42,103 bases of DNA from an uncultured Bacilli bacterium (GCA_944358525.1 CALVRI010000008.1:1-42103), one strand, 5' to 3'; counted from the first letter of the stretch, positions 6,259-15,294 are shown. Notes: generated from the sequence alone by a model not told the origin. Numbers and translations are program-made.

Positions 6259-8440
6259 ATTGTGTTTGATTTTCTCCCTTTTCACTTAAAGTAATTTTAA
6301 CAGTATTATCACCTACTAATTCACCCGCTTTGATGCTTTGGGCAGTGACATAACCATATCCTTCTAATTCATAATTATAACCCAAAGTTCTCATAAGATA
6401 AATAGCATCACTTCTAGAATAACCTAATAAATCAGGCATTTTTCCTTGGTCACCATTTGTTATTAAAAATACTCTATCATAAGATAAAACTGTTTCTCCT
6501 TTGTTTGGATATTGATTAATTACTTTATTGCCATTTCCAATAACTGTCACATTTATGTTATTTTCTTCCATTATTTTTTTTACATCGGCAACTTCTTTAT
6601 TGATATAAGAATCTAACTTTAAAGTAGTAACACTACTGTTATTTTTGTTTGTCTCTTCAAACATATTTCTGTATTTGGCAATGTTTTGCATTAAACTATT
6701 TATTGAAGTACTTAAAGTGCTTGATGATCCAATGTTTGGCTGTTTTATTGCTGCATAAATAATTATTTCAGGATCTTCCTTTGGATACATTCCAGCAAAT
6801 GAATATATATAATCATTTGATCCTTTTAAGTATCCACCTTTTTCTTGGTCATATATCTGTGATGTTCCGGTTTTACCAATAACATTAAAACCATCAATAT
6901 GATATTTTTTTCCTGTGGCTTGTGGATCATCGCTATTAACTACATAATCCATAAGATCTTTTATTTTATCAATAGTACTTTGTTTTACTAGTTTAGCACT
7001 TTTTTCAACCTTTCTTGTATAAGTTGTTTTTCCATTGTTTGGATCTACTATCTTTTTAACAATGTGAGGAGTTAATTCCTGACCATCATTAGCTATCATG
7101 GACAAAGCTTTAAGGTGTTGGATGGCAGTGGTAGTAATCCCTTGACCGAAAGCAGCATTGGCTACTTCGACTGGATATTGGAAACCTAAGTTACCAGATA
7201 ATTCTCTCGATAAATCAATACCTGTTGACTGTCCAAAACCATATTTTCTAAAGCAGTCTTTTAACTCATCCCTATCGATAAAATGATTTATCATAGTACT
7301 AACACCAACATTTGATGAATATTCAAAACCCTTGTCATAAGTAATTGTTCCCCATCCAGTATTATTCCAGTCTCTAATTACGGCATCGGCAACTTCAATA
7401 CTACCTGATTTGAATGTTTCTTCACCGTTATAAGTACCTTTATCAATAGCACACATATATGTATATATTTTCATGGTTGAACCTGGTTCAAAAGCATTTG
7501 ATACTAGTGGATTTTCATAACTTGTAATATTTCTTAAATTCGGATTAAATGATGGAGTTGAGGCACTAGCTAAAATATCTCCTGTTTTAGCATCCATAAC
7601 GGCAATCATTGTCCACTCTGGTTCATATTCATTTTGCATGTTTTGAACTTCAGTTTCAGCAAACCTTTGAATACTTGAATCTAACGTTAGATATATATCT
7701 TTTCCATCTAGGGCATCGATTCTCTCTTCTTTGGTGTCGGGAATTTTATAACCAAAACGATCTTGTTGGTACATCAAATATCCATCTGTTCCTTTTAATT
7801 CATCATCAAATTTAGCTTCGATACCAAGTTCACCATCAATGGATGTATTTGTTTTACCATTCTTATCTACATATTCATTGGTTTTGGCATATCCTAGGAT
7901 GTAAGAGGCAAAATCACCATTCGGATAATATCTTTGATAACTTTCTTCAAAGTCAATACCTGGTAAGTTTAAGGTTTCTATTTCACCTTTTTTTAGTTCA
8001 GTTAAGTTTTTCCCTGCACTACCAAATTCAATTTGATATTTTCCTTCATCTTTACCTTTTTGAAGCATTTTTCTTAGATTTTCTTCATCAGTTTCTAAAA
8101 CTGGAGCAAGAGCTTTAGCGGTAGATTCTATATCTTTAACGTGATTGATTTGAGTTTTAGTACTTCTGTTTTCATCTAAATAAGCTATCAAGGTATAAGA
8201 AGTAACATTTTGAGCTAGAACATTACCACTCATATCGTAAATAGTTCCTCTTTTAGCCGTTAAAACTTTAGATACGGTATTACGACTCTCGGCAAAAACT
8301 TTCATGTTTCTTCCGTTGATGGTTGGTGATAGGGCTAAATAACAGTAGCGGCCAAATAGAACTAAGATTAAAAACAAAAAAACAAGAAATATTTTTCTTG
8401 GGGTTTTCCATTCTATATTTTTTGCTTTTTTCTTTGGCAT
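6257..8440 (-). CDS. Class B penicillin-binding protein with PASTA domains (division transpeptidase)
   Basis: This 727-residue septal peptidoglycan transpeptidase is of the PBP2x/Pbp2b/SpoVD type. It has a short cytoplasmic tail, one transmembrane segment (about 16-36), a dimerisation domain starting with TAKRGTIYD, and the catalytic domain with S321-T-M-K324, S375-S-N377 and K523-T-G525 all intact. Two PASTA domains follow (about 605-660 and 665-722), which bind wall fragments or beta-lactams. It is last in the division cluster, 13 bp after ftsL, as in Bacillus where pbpB follows ftsL. Whether it is the sole division transpeptidase cannot be seen here, so no specific symbol is given. Confidence 0.93.
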   Translation of the reverse strand: MPKKKAKNIEWKTPRKIFLVFLFLILVLFGRYCYLALSPTINGRNMKVFAESRNTVSKVLTAKRGTIYDMSGNVLAQNVTSYTLIAYLDENRSTKTQINHVKDIESTAKALAPVLETDEENLRKMLQKGKDEGKYQIEFGSAGKNLTELKKGEIETLNLPGIDFEESYQRYYPNGDFASYILGYAKTNEYVDKNGKTNTSIDGELGIEAKFDDELKGTDGYLMYQQDRFGYKIPDTKEERIDALDGKDIYLTLDSSIQRFAETEVQNMQNEYEPEWTMIAVMDAKTGDILASASTPSFNPNLRNITSYENPLVSNAFEPGSTMKIYTYMCAIDKGTYNGEETFKSGSIEVADAVIRDWNNTGWGTITYDKGFEYSSNVGVSTMINHFIDRDELKDCFRKYGFGQSTGIDLSRELSGNLGFQYPVEVANAAFGQGITTTAIQHLKALSMIANDGQELTPHIVKKIVDPNNGKTTYTRKVEKSAKLVKQSTIDKIKDLMDYVVNSDDPQATGKKYHIDGFNVIGKTGTSQIYDQEKGGYLKGSNDYIYSFAGMYPKEDPEIIIYAAIKQPNIGSSSTLSTSINSLMQNIAKYRNMFEETNKNNSSVTTLKLDSYINKEVADVKKIMEENNINVTVIGNGNKVINQYPNKGETVLSYDRVFLITNGDQGKMPDLLGYSRSDAIYLMRTLGYNYELEGYGYVTAQSIKAGELVGDNTVKITLSEKGENQTQ

Positions 8441-8452
8441 CTAATCACCACC

Positions 8453-8746
8453 TTATTTATCTATAACGATTATATTATCATTATTATATGCTAGTCCCAT
8501 TTCTTTGACAACTTTTTGAACATTTTCAAAAGATGTTAATTCATTTACTTGCATAGTTAAACTTTCGTTTGTTTTTTCTTGCTGTTCAATATTATATCGT
8601 TTTTCTTCAATACTCATTTTCATCTCACCTATAGAAGCACCACAGAAGATTTTTAATCCAAGCATTAGAAAGAAAGCTATTACAGCATAAAAATATAGTA
8701 ATCTTTCACCTCTGGTAATTTTTGCTTTGTTTTTCTTTTTTGCCAT
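8453..8746 (-). CDS. ftsL: FtsL-like division protein
   Basis: This small bitopic protein of about 97 residues has a basic N-terminus, one transmembrane segment (about 19-39) and a short extracellular coiled coil (SIEEKRYNIEQQEKTNESL) ending in an FtsL/DivIC-like tail. It would act with DivIC and DivIB at the septum. Identification relies on size, topology and its place between rsmH and the division PBP. The ATG at 8746 is chosen over an upstream one at 8764 because AAAGGAG lies 8-9 nt before it, and that site overlaps the end of rsmH. Confidence 0.8.
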   Translation of the reverse strand: MAKKKNKAKITRGERLLYFYAVIAFFLMLGLKIFCGASIGEMKMSIEEKRYNIEQQEKTNESLTMQVNELTSFENVQKVVKEMGLAYNNDNIIVIDK

Positions 8747-8747
8747 A

Positions 8748-9662
8748 TTATAAGCTCCTTTCAATTACTCTTAATCTTGCACTTCTTGAGCGGTTATTTT
8801 TTTCTATTTCTTCTTTTGATGGTTTGATATTGGCAATCACCTTGAACTTAGGTTTATATTCATCTGGAATTATTGGTAAGTTTTGTAATTCTTTGGGAGT
8901 ACTGCTGACTTCACCAAATATATGTTTACAAATTCTATCTTCTAGGGAGTGAAATGTAATTACGCATACTCTACCACCAATATTTATTAAATCTAAAGCA
9001 TCTCTTAAAGCTTTTTCAAAGACGTTTAGTTCATCATTGACTTCTATTCTGATAGCTTGGAAAACTTTTCTAGCAGGATGTCCCATTCTTCTATATTTTT
9101 CTGGAACATTGTCTTTAATAATTTCGGCTAGTTCTAAGGTAGTTTTTATCTCTTTATTTGCTCTTGCCTTTATAATACCTTCAGCAATACTACTTGCATA
9201 TTTTTCTTCGCCATAGGTCTTAAATATTTTGGTTAAATCATTTTTTGAATAAGTGTTTACGACATCATAAGCACTGAAAGTTTGAGTTTGGTCCATACGC
9301 ATATCTAAAGGCGCATCTTTATGAAAACTAAAACCTCTATCTGCTTCATCTAACTGGGGTGAAGAAACACCTAGGTCGAATAAAATACCATCAACTTTGT
9401 TTGTTCTTTTTTTTATTTCTTCTTTTAAATTAACAAAATTAGTGTTTATGATTTCGTAGTTATCTCTAATGGACTTTAGTTTTTTGTCAGCCTCTTTGAT
9501 AGCTTCCTTATCTTGGTCAAAAGCATAGAGATAACCATTTGGTATTTGTTTTAGGATTTGACTGCTGTGACCGGCATAACCTAAAGTACAATCTACAATG
9601 ATGCTTTTGTCGTTTAAATTTAAATTGTTGATACTTTCTGTTAATAGGACACTTTCATGCAT
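8748..9662 (-). CDS. rsmH: 16S rRNA (cytosine-1402-N4)-methyltransferase RsmH
   Basis: This 304-residue SAM-dependent enzyme methylates C1402 in the ribosomal P site. Motifs seen are HESVLL at the N-terminus, the SAM-binding DCTLGYAGHS near residue 24, FDLGVSSPQLDEADRGFSF near 100, the MRMDQ stretch that follows, and ITFHSLEDRICK near 235. Length is normal. It sits 10 bp after mraZ and nearly touches ftsL, the standard dcw order. The start ATG follows AGGAGGAAAATC. Confidence 0.97.
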   Translation of the reverse strand: MHESVLLTESINNLNLNDKSIIVDCTLGYAGHSSQILKQIPNGYLYAFDQDKEAIKEADKKLKSIRDNYEIINTNFVNLKEEIKKRTNKVDGILFDLGVSSPQLDEADRGFSFHKDAPLDMRMDQTQTFSAYDVVNTYSKNDLTKIFKTYGEEKYASSIAEGIIKARANKEIKTTLELAEIIKDNVPEKYRRMGHPARKVFQAIRIEVNDELNVFEKALRDALDLINIGGRVCVITFHSLEDRICKHIFGEVSSTPKELQNLPIIPDEYKPKFKVIANIKPSKEEIEKNNRSRSARLRVIERSL

Positions 9663-9672
9663 GATTTTCCTC

Positions 9673-10104
9673 CTAATTTATATTTTGTGAAAATAAGTTG
9701 TCAGCCATTAAAGAAAAATTGTCTTCGTTTTCTTCAATGAAGTTATTCCATCTGTTTTCACTCCAAATTTCTAGTCTATCACCAACACCTATTACAATAG
9801 TGTCTTTAGATAAATCAGCATATTTAATAAGTGGAGAGGAAATATTTATTCTTCCTTGTTTATCAAAGTTTTGCACATTTGCTCCCGATAAGAAAAATCT
9901 CATGAAGTTTCTAGCTTCTTTAACATTAGGAAGTTCTTGGTAATGATTAATGATTTTTTCCCAAGTTTCTTTTTTGTAGACAAATAAGCATCCGTCTAGG
10001 CCACGAGTTACAATGAAATTATCACCTAACTCATATCTTATTTTAGCAGGTATAGTTAAACGTCCTTTTTCATCAATCTTTTGATGGTATTCACCCATGA
10101 ACAT
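9673..10104 (-). CDS. mraZ: Transcriptional regulator MraZ
   Basis: This protein of about 143 residues is made of two MraZ/SpoVT-AbrB-like half domains, each with the DEKGRLTIPAKIR or DKQGRINISSPL signature. MraZ forms a ring and binds direct repeats in front of its own operon. The ATG at 10104 (MFMGEYHQKIDEKG) is taken as the start; an upstream ATG at 10137 would read into the operator repeats. First gene of the mraZ-rsmH-ftsL-pbp unit. Repeats that fit an MraZ operator lie immediately upstream at 10109-10140. Confidence 0.95.
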   Translation of the reverse strand: MFMGEYHQKIDEKGRLTIPAKIRYELGDNFIVTRGLDGCLFVYKKETWEKIINHYQELPNVKEARNFMRFFLSGANVQNFDKQGRINISSPLIKYADLSKDTIVIGVGDRLEIWSENRWNNFIEENEDNFSLMADNLFSQNIN

Positions 10105-10108
10105 TTTT

Positions 10109-10140
10109 ATCACCCACTTTTCCCCACTTATTTTCACTTT
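10109..10140 (-). promoter_or_regulatory. Putative MraZ operator: three direct repeats before mraZ
   Basis: On the minus strand three near-repeats follow each other with 10-11 bp period: AAAGTGAAAAT, AAGTGGGGAA, AAGTGGGTGA. MraZ of several bacteria, including mycoplasmas, binds direct repeats with GTGG/AAAGTG cores about one helical turn apart before mraZ. Here they lie between the promoter and the start codon, and the last repeat contributes the weak ribosome-binding sequence. Confidence 0.6.
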
Positions 10141-10185
10141 ATACCACTATTTTACTATTACATTTTATAAAAGTAAAGGGAAAAC

Positions 10186-10213
10186 ATATTATTTCTTTGT
10201 TTTTTATTGTCAA
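10186..10213 (-). promoter_or_regulatory. Promoter of the mraZ operon
   Basis: Minus strand TTGACA (10208-10213), 16-nt spacer, TAATAT (10186-10191). The predicted transcript start is near 10179, leaving a leader of about 75 nt that contains the MraZ repeats. Confidence 0.6.
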
Positions 10214-10224
10214 ATTTACAAAAG

Positions 10225-10258
10225 AAAAATATCGTGAATAAATTTTCACGATATTTTT
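10225..10258. terminator. Perfect hairpin isolating the mraZ operon
   Basis: The stem AAAAATATCGTGAA paired with TTCACGATATTTTT around a short loop has T-runs on both strands. It lies just upstream of the mraZ promoter and probably stops transcripts from the scar region. The remaining 10259-10380 holds no gene or convincing signal that I can see. Confidence 0.65.
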
Positions 10259-10380
10259 GATTATACTTGTCTAAAACGTTGACTTACTATTTTGCGGGAT
10301 GTGTTAATGTTGAACGGTTGTAACTGATGAAATGTTATTATTGTACTAAACGTTTTTATTAAATTTAAACAACATGGGTA

Positions 10381-10605
10381 TTATTTGGGTTTATTTCCAC
10401 TAATAGTTCCACCTGTATGTGTAAAAGTTCCAACAACACTTCCCACGCTTGTTCTTGTATTATTAGTAATACTTCCTGCACTCATTGTCATTGTACTATT
10501 ATCAAGCATAATTGCAAATCCATTTCTTCCTTTATTACTTGAGATAGTACCTCCTCGTATATTTATTATGGAACTATCCGATATAATTGCTCCCTCACGG
10601 TACAA
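10381..10605 (-). pseudogene. Fragment of a right-handed beta-helix surface protein
   Basis: The frame encodes about 74 residues of repeated short beta-strand turns (INIRGGTISSNKG, TMTMSAGSITNN, FTHTGGTISGNKP), the pattern of parallel beta-helix adhesin or polymorphic-repeat proteins that are normally hundreds of residues long. There is no signal peptide, no anchor, no ATG and no ribosome site. An in-frame stop lies only a few codons upstream of a TTG. It therefore looks like a leftover piece of a deleted gene. The piece ends where the small plus-strand HTH gene begins. Confidence 0.5.
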
Positions 10606-10622
10606 TTTGTATGGTGGTACTT

Positions 10623-10856
10623 ATGAAAATAATTGCGAATAAACATACTGAGGCTGAAGTTATGAATATGATTATCCAAGCAACAAGAAAGTCAGATAAG
10701 GAAATTGGTGAATTAGTGGGAAAAGCTAAATCAACTATTGAGAAATATAAAAACACAAAAAGTCTAGTTAATTCTAGACCTTATACTTTTAGTACTTTAA
10801 TGAAGATATGTAGGAAATATAATTTTGAAGTAATTATTAAAGAAAAAGAAAAATAA
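10623..10856 (+). CDS. Small helix-turn-helix protein
   Basis: This 77-residue basic protein has a predicted helix-turn-helix (KSDKEIGELVGKAKSTIEKY) followed by a helix and strand (TFSTLMKICRKYNFEVIIK). That layout is common in short XRE-like proteins of gut Bacillota. The ATG at 10623 is preferred over one at 10587, which would lie in the beta-helix remnant; the upstream ATGGTGGTAC is only a weak ribosome site. It sits alone between the remnant and a bidirectional terminator, so its partner or target is unknown. Expression is uncertain. Confidence 0.5.
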   Translation: MKIIANKHTEAEVMNMIIQATRKSDKEIGELVGKAKSTIEKYKNTKSLVNSRPYTFSTLMKICRKYNFEVIIKEKEK

Positions 10857-10862
10857 TATTTA

Positions 10863-10892
10863 AAAAGAGTTACTATTTTCAGTAACTCTTTT
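10863..10892. terminator. Bidirectional terminator
   Basis: The 12-bp perfect stem AAAAGAGTTACT/AGTAACTCTTTT with a 6-nt loop separates the converging HTH gene (+) and thioredoxin-fold gene (-). Confidence 0.88.
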
Positions 10893-10893
10893 G

Positions 10894-12042
10894 TTATGCC
10901 CAAGCCATCATAAAGGCACTTGGAATAAATAGTAATATGGAGGCGGCTATTAACATGACAATACCGGCAATTAATCTATTATAAGTTCCAATTGTATTTT
11001 CAATAAATATTTCTTTAACAATAGTGTTTACAACAGCAAATAAAATAAAGCTTGTTATTAAATAACTTAAGAAGTATAAAATCATATTCATGACATAACT
11101 TACACTTGTAATGTTTTGGATTTCTAAAACCGTTTCAAATAGGGCTGGTGAGCTTCCAGCTTGATTAACTAAAGTAAATGTAGCAATAACACTTGTGATA
11201 ATTATACATATCGCATAAACTAACATCTGTTTTTTACCAAATAATTCTTGAAGTGACTGGAGAATACTTTTTTTAGGAATGTTTATTTTCATGTGAGCAT
11301 CAATACTTATAGCAGCTATAATTATGGCAATGATACTTACGAAACTTCTGATGAATGTTGTTTGATTAATAGTGAATTCGGCATTTGTCAAGGCAAATAT
11401 CATGTAGGTAATTGTACTAGTGAAGACAAATAAACTACCTAATATCCAACGTTTTTTCTTATTGTAAACGGAAAGTAAAATACCGGCTAAAAATAACATT
11501 ACCCATAATGATCCTAAATTAATAGCATCGCTCATTCCTTCGGTTAGTGCTATAGCACCTGTATCTACTTTTGTAGCATCTACGTTTCCTAATAATGAGA
11601 AATGAATAGTTGGGTTTGTTTGAAGAGTTATATTGGTAGGAACACTACTACCTTTTTCTATTATATCTACAACATTTAAATTATTTTGTTTTAAATTGTC
11701 AAAGATGGTCTTTTTTATTTCTTTAGCAATGTCATCATTATAACCGCTAAAGAATTTATTTCCAATAACTAAAAATGGAACACCTGTGTTATCATCATTA
11801 AATGTTGCTCTAACTTTGGATAATAATTCGTTGTTTTCGTCATTATTCCATACTTCATATTGTTCAATATTTAAGTTGTCACCTAGCTGATATTTTAGTA
11901 TATCTAGATATTGCTTTTCATGGGAGCAGTGGGGGCATCCATCACCATAGAATAAAGTTACAGTTACTTCTTCGGCATTTACTTTTGTAAATGGCAATAC
12001 TAAAAATAAAGTTAATATAAATAATATCTTTTTTAATTTCAT
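10894..12042 (-). CDS. Secreted thioredoxin-fold domain fused to a multi-pass membrane domain
   Basis: This 382-residue protein has a signal peptide (to about residue 23, VNA-EE), then a thioredoxin/glutaredoxin-like domain with CPHC at about 35-38 and a cis-proline region (TGVPFLVIG). A linker follows and then about six to seven transmembrane helices (from about 180). CPHC is the DsbA-type dithiol, so an extracytoplasmic thiol redox role is likely, with the membrane part perhaps relaying electrons as DsbD/CcdA-like proteins do. No Cys is visible in the membrane part, which argues against a standard DsbD relay. It is followed upstream by the cysteine desulfurase and mutL genes in one direction (mutL-desulfurase-this gene, gaps of about 12 bp). 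Confidence 0.7.
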   Translation of the reverse strand: MKLKKILFILTLFLVLPFTKVNAEEVTVTLFYGDGCPHCSHEKQYLDILKYQLGDNLNIEQYEVWNNDENNELLSKVRATFNDDNTGVPFLVIGNKFFSGYNDDIAKEIKKTIFDNLKQNNLNVVDIIEKGSSVPTNITLQTNPTIHFSLLGNVDATKVDTGAIALTEGMSDAINLGSLWVMLFLAGILLSVYNKKKRWILGSLFVFTSTITYMIFALTNAEFTINQTTFIRSFVSIIAIIIAAISIDAHMKINIPKKSILQSLQELFGKKQMLVYAICIIITSVIATFTLVNQAGSSPALFETVLEIQNITSVSYVMNMILYFLSYLITSFILFAVVNTIVKEIFIENTIGTYNRLIAGIVMLIAASILLFIPSAFMMAWA

Positions 12043-12053
12043 ATGAATTCTCC

Positions 12054-13160
12054 TTACATTAATTTTTTATAACTATCATCAAAAGCTTTTAGAAAGTTTT
12101 CGATATCCTTTTCAGTTGTTTTCTTAGAAATACTTATTCTGATGCTTGTTTTAGCTTTTTCTTCATCATTAGTAAGAGCTAAAACTGGTTTGGATGCAAC
12201 TCCTGTTGAGCAAGCGCTTCTTGTTGAAATATACACTTCATATTCTTCTAAACTATGGAGTAATGTTTCGGGTTTTATTCCTTTTACACTAATATTTAAA
12301 ATATGGGGTATAGAATTTTCATTACTATTTATAGAGACATTCGGATATTTATATAAGGCTTCTTTTAAGATTTCATTTAATCTTTTTACTTTTATAATAT
12401 CACTATCAATATTTTCATAACTTAGTCTTAGTGCCTTAGCTGTTGAGGCGATTAATTCTAAAGGCGGTGTACCACTCCTAAAGACAGTTGTACTTTTGCC
12501 ACCGGCAATCAATGGTTCAATTGTCAAATTTTCTTTTTTGTATAAAACTCCTATCCCTTTAAAACCAAAGAATTTATGAGCGGAAAAACTTGCTGCATCG
12601 ACATCAGTTAAGTCAAATTTAATTTTGCCGGTAGCTTGGGTTATATCACTATGAAAGATTATTTTGGGATATTTTTTTAATAGCTTGCCGATTTCTTCGA
12701 TAGGCTGGCGAATACCAGTTTCACTACTTACCATGGCAATAGTAACTAAAACAGTATCATCGGTAAGCATTTTTTCTAATTCATCTAGTTTTACTAAGCC
12801 ATTTTCCAAGGGAATATAGTCTATTTTAAAGCCTTTTTCTTCTAACTGTTTTAAAGGAGCATAAATAGATGAATGTTCTAAAGCGGTTGTAATTATGTGT
12901 TTCCCCCTATTTTGGAATTTTTCCATGGCTTTAATAATCGTATTATTACTTTCAGAGGCCCCTGATGTATAAATAATTTCGGTAGGTTTAACATTTAAAA
13001 TATTTGCTATTTGGTTGGTAGATGCATCTATTAAATGTTTTGCTTTAGTTCCTAGTTTATGAAGTGAATTAGGATTACCGATGAATTTGGAAGCTTTAAT
13101 AAAAGTATCTAAAACTTCTTCATCGACAGGTGTTGTCGCACTATAATCTAAATATGTCAT
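12054..13160 (-). CDS. Cysteine desulfurase (NifS/IscS family, PLP-dependent)
   Basis: This 368-residue enzyme removes sulfur from cysteine for Fe-S cluster or thio-tRNA synthesis. It begins with YLDYSATTPVDEEV and has TSGASESNN for cofactor phosphate, HSDITQATGK and the PLP-binding lysine in SFSAHKFFGFKG. The catalytic cysteine lies in STRSACSTG with a short loop, as in NifS/IscS-type enzymes. No scaffold (iscU/sufU) or thiI gene is adjacent, so the sulfur acceptor is open. It lies between mutL and the thioredoxin-fold gene with 11-12 bp gaps, suggesting one transcript. Confidence 0.92.
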   Translation of the reverse strand: MTYLDYSATTPVDEEVLDTFIKASKFIGNPNSLHKLGTKAKHLIDASTNQIANILNVKPTEIIYTSGASESNNTIIKAMEKFQNRGKHIITTALEHSSIYAPLKQLEEKGFKIDYIPLENGLVKLDELEKMLTDDTVLVTIAMVSSETGIRQPIEEIGKLLKKYPKIIFHSDITQATGKIKFDLTDVDAASFSAHKFFGFKGIGVLYKKENLTIEPLIAGGKSTTVFRSGTPPLELIASTAKALRLSYENIDSDIIKVKRLNEILKEALYKYPNVSINSNENSIPHILNISVKGIKPETLLHSLEEYEVYISTRSACSTGVASKPVLALTNDEEKAKTSIRISISKKTTEKDIENFLKAFDDSYKKLM

Positions 13161-13172
13161 ATATACCCCTTT

Positions 13173-14990
13173 CTATTTGATGGTATCAAAACCACTACGT
13201 TTGAATAGTTTTTCTAGATCGTAATTGGAATAATAAATCATTGTTGGCCTGCCATGTGGACAATTAAATGGATTTTTACAGTTTCTCAAATCATTTATTA
13301 AGGCTTCCATTTCTTCCATTGTAATATTCGTATTAGCTTTTATTGCATGTTTACAGCTCATCATGGTTGCAACTTTCTCGTTAAATTTTTCTATACTAAA
13401 ATCTTTTTTTGTATGTATAATTATTTCAATAATATTTCTTATTGATTCTTCTTCAAAACCTTTAGGTAACCAGGCTGGATGTTCTTTTACAATAATAGAA
13501 TTGATTCCGAATTCTTCAATTTTAAATTTTAAATCTTCTAAGATATGCATATTTTCTTTTAAGATAATGAATTCATCATTTGATAGTTCAATCGTAATTG
13601 GGAAAAGTAAAGGTGTGGATGCGATAACAGGTTTACCCATAGCTTCTTTAAACTTTTCATAATTACATCTTTCTTTGGCAGCGTGCTGATCTATGATATA
13701 CATACCTTTTTCATTTTGGGCAATTATATATGTACCATGAACTAAACCAACTGGATACATTTCCGGCATAAATTCTTTTTCTTCTTTGGTGTTTATTTTA
13801 TATTCATCATTTTCCATAACGACTTCGTGAACAATATCACCATTGTTTTCATCTTCATAAATGCTTTCATTTATAGGAATTTCTGGTTCTTCAAATTCTA
13901 TTGATTCAGTTTCAATTTTAGGTGCATTATGAGAATGTCTTTCTAAATCAAAACGTAACTCTTCCCTTTTTGGTTTTTCTTTTCTAACTGATACTTCAGG
14001 AATTAAATTTCTATCAGTGATAGCCGCAAAGATAGTTACTTTAATTAATTCCAATAAAGTATCAATTTTACTAAATTTGATATCCATTTTAGTTGGATGG
14101 ATATTGACATCAATAACACTTGGGTCAACCTCAATATTGATAACGGTAATTGGATACCTATTATCTGGTTTATATGAATGATAAGCATCGTTAATAGTTC
14201 TATTGATATCCATATTTCTAACTACTCTACCGTTGACAATGGTTACCATATTATTTCTACTTGATCTATGAACTTCTGGAAGTGATATATAACCAGTTAT
14301 TTCATAATCGGCATTTTCACCTTTAATTGGAACCATTTTTCTAGCAACATCAGTACCATAAATACTTTGAATGACTTTTAAGATATTACCTGATCCATCA
14401 GTTCTTAAAATTACATTGTCATTGTTTTTTAAAGTAAATCTAATGTTGGGCTGTGATAAAGCTAGTTTATTTATATAATCGGTAATACTAGCAAGTTCAG
14501 TATATAAACTCTTCATATGTTTTAGTCTAGCTGGAGTATTATAGAAAAGTTCACTGACGGTAATTGTTGTACCTTTTCTAGCATCACCTAGTCCTACTTC
14601 TAATATTTTTCCACCATTAATTACTACATGGGTTCCGATTTCTCCCATGCATGTTTTTAAATCGACTTTACTAACGGCGGCAATGGAAGCTAGAGCTTCA
14701 CCTCTGAAGCCTAAAGTGGTTAATCTATATAAATCATCTTCATCATCTATTTTACTAGTAGCATGTCTTGAAAAAGCTAAAACAGCATCATCTTTGTCCA
14801 TACCTTTACCATTATCAATGACTTTTATTTGTCTAGTTCCAGCATCTTCTAATTCAACTTTAATTTCTGTACTTCCAGCATCGATACTATTTTCGACCAA
14901 TTCTTTAACAACTGAAGCGCATCTTTCGACAACTTCACCAGCAGCTATTTTATTGGCAAGAAGTTCATCCATAATTTTTATTACTGCCAT
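13173..14990 (-). CDS. mutL: DNA mismatch repair protein MutL
   Basis: This 605-residue protein has an N-terminal GHKL ATPase with VKELVENSIDAG, DNGKGM and TLGFRGEAL, a variable linker (about 340-400) rich in acidic residues, and a C-terminal endonuclease domain. The metal-binding motif DQHAAKERCNYE matches DQHA(x)2E(x)4E. SCKHAIKA and CPHGRP further support an active nicking endonuclease of the methyl-independent type. No mutS is visible in the window. It is first in a minus-strand unit with the cysteine desulfurase. The 120-bp region upstream up to the tRNA-Thr promoter contains no other gene. Confidence 0.96.
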   Translation of the reverse strand: MAVIKIMDELLANKIAAGEVVERCASVVKELVENSIDAGSTEIKVELEDAGTRQIKVIDNGKGMDKDDAVLAFSRHATSKIDDEDDLYRLTTLGFRGEALASIAAVSKVDLKTCMGEIGTHVVINGGKILEVGLGDARKGTTITVSELFYNTPARLKHMKSLYTELASITDYINKLALSQPNIRFTLKNNDNVILRTDGSGNILKVIQSIYGTDVARKMVPIKGENADYEITGYISLPEVHRSSRNNMVTIVNGRVVRNMDINRTINDAYHSYKPDNRYPITVINIEVDPSVIDVNIHPTKMDIKFSKIDTLLELIKVTIFAAITDRNLIPEVSVRKEKPKREELRFDLERHSHNAPKIETESIEFEEPEIPINESIYEDENNGDIVHEVVMENDEYKINTKEEKEFMPEMYPVGLVHGTYIIAQNEKGMYIIDQHAAKERCNYEKFKEAMGKPVIASTPLLFPITIELSNDEFIILKENMHILEDLKFKIEEFGINSIIVKEHPAWLPKGFEEESIRNIIEIIIHTKKDFSIEKFNEKVATMMSCKHAIKANTNITMEEMEALINDLRNCKNPFNCPHGRPTMIYYSNYDLEKLFKRSGFDTIK

Positions 14991-15104
14991 ACTATCACCT
15001 TTTGTTTAACCTTCTTATAAGATTATACCATTAATTGCTTAGAAAAAACAGATTACTTTACGATGTTTTTAGTAAAATAAAATATACATAAAAAGAAAAT
15101 AAAC

Positions 15105-15133
15105 TGGTCAAATGCATAAAAATATTATATAAT
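15105..15133 (+). promoter_or_regulatory. Promoter of tRNA-Thr
   Basis: TGGTCA (15105-15110), 17-nt spacer, TATAAT (15128-15133). Transcription would begin about 10 nt before the tRNA. Confidence 0.6.
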
Positions 15134-15150
15134 GTAATTGTTTTGAATGT

Positions 15151-15226
15151 GCTGGAATAGCTCAGTTGGTAGAGCAGCTGTCTCGTAATCAGCAGGTCGC
15201 AGGTTCAAGCCCTGTTTCCAGCACCA
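15151..15226 (+). tRNA. tRNA-Thr (anticodon CGU)
   Basis: A complete cloverleaf can be drawn: acceptor GCTGGAA/TTCCAGC, D arm with AGTTGGTAGA, anticodon CGT at 15184-15186 and T arm GCAGG-TTCAAGC-CCTGT. The encoded CCA is at 15224-15226. One T-T mismatch closes the anticodon loop. It is a single tRNA with its own promoter and terminator. Confidence 0.95.
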
Positions 15227-15235
15227 TATGAAAAT

Positions 15236-15260
15236 AAGTCTTGATTTTCAAGACTTTTTA
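15236..15260 (+). terminator. Terminator after tRNA-Thr
   Basis: The stem AAGTCTTGA/TCAAGACTT is followed by TTTTT. Confidence 0.85.
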
Positions 15261-15294
15261 TATAGGAAAAATATGATTTATTATAATTAAACTT

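Noticed and set aside
7609-8118. Plus-strand open frames inside the division PBP gene
   Set aside because: They are antisense shadows of a long conserved protein, without ribosome sites or recognisable sequence.
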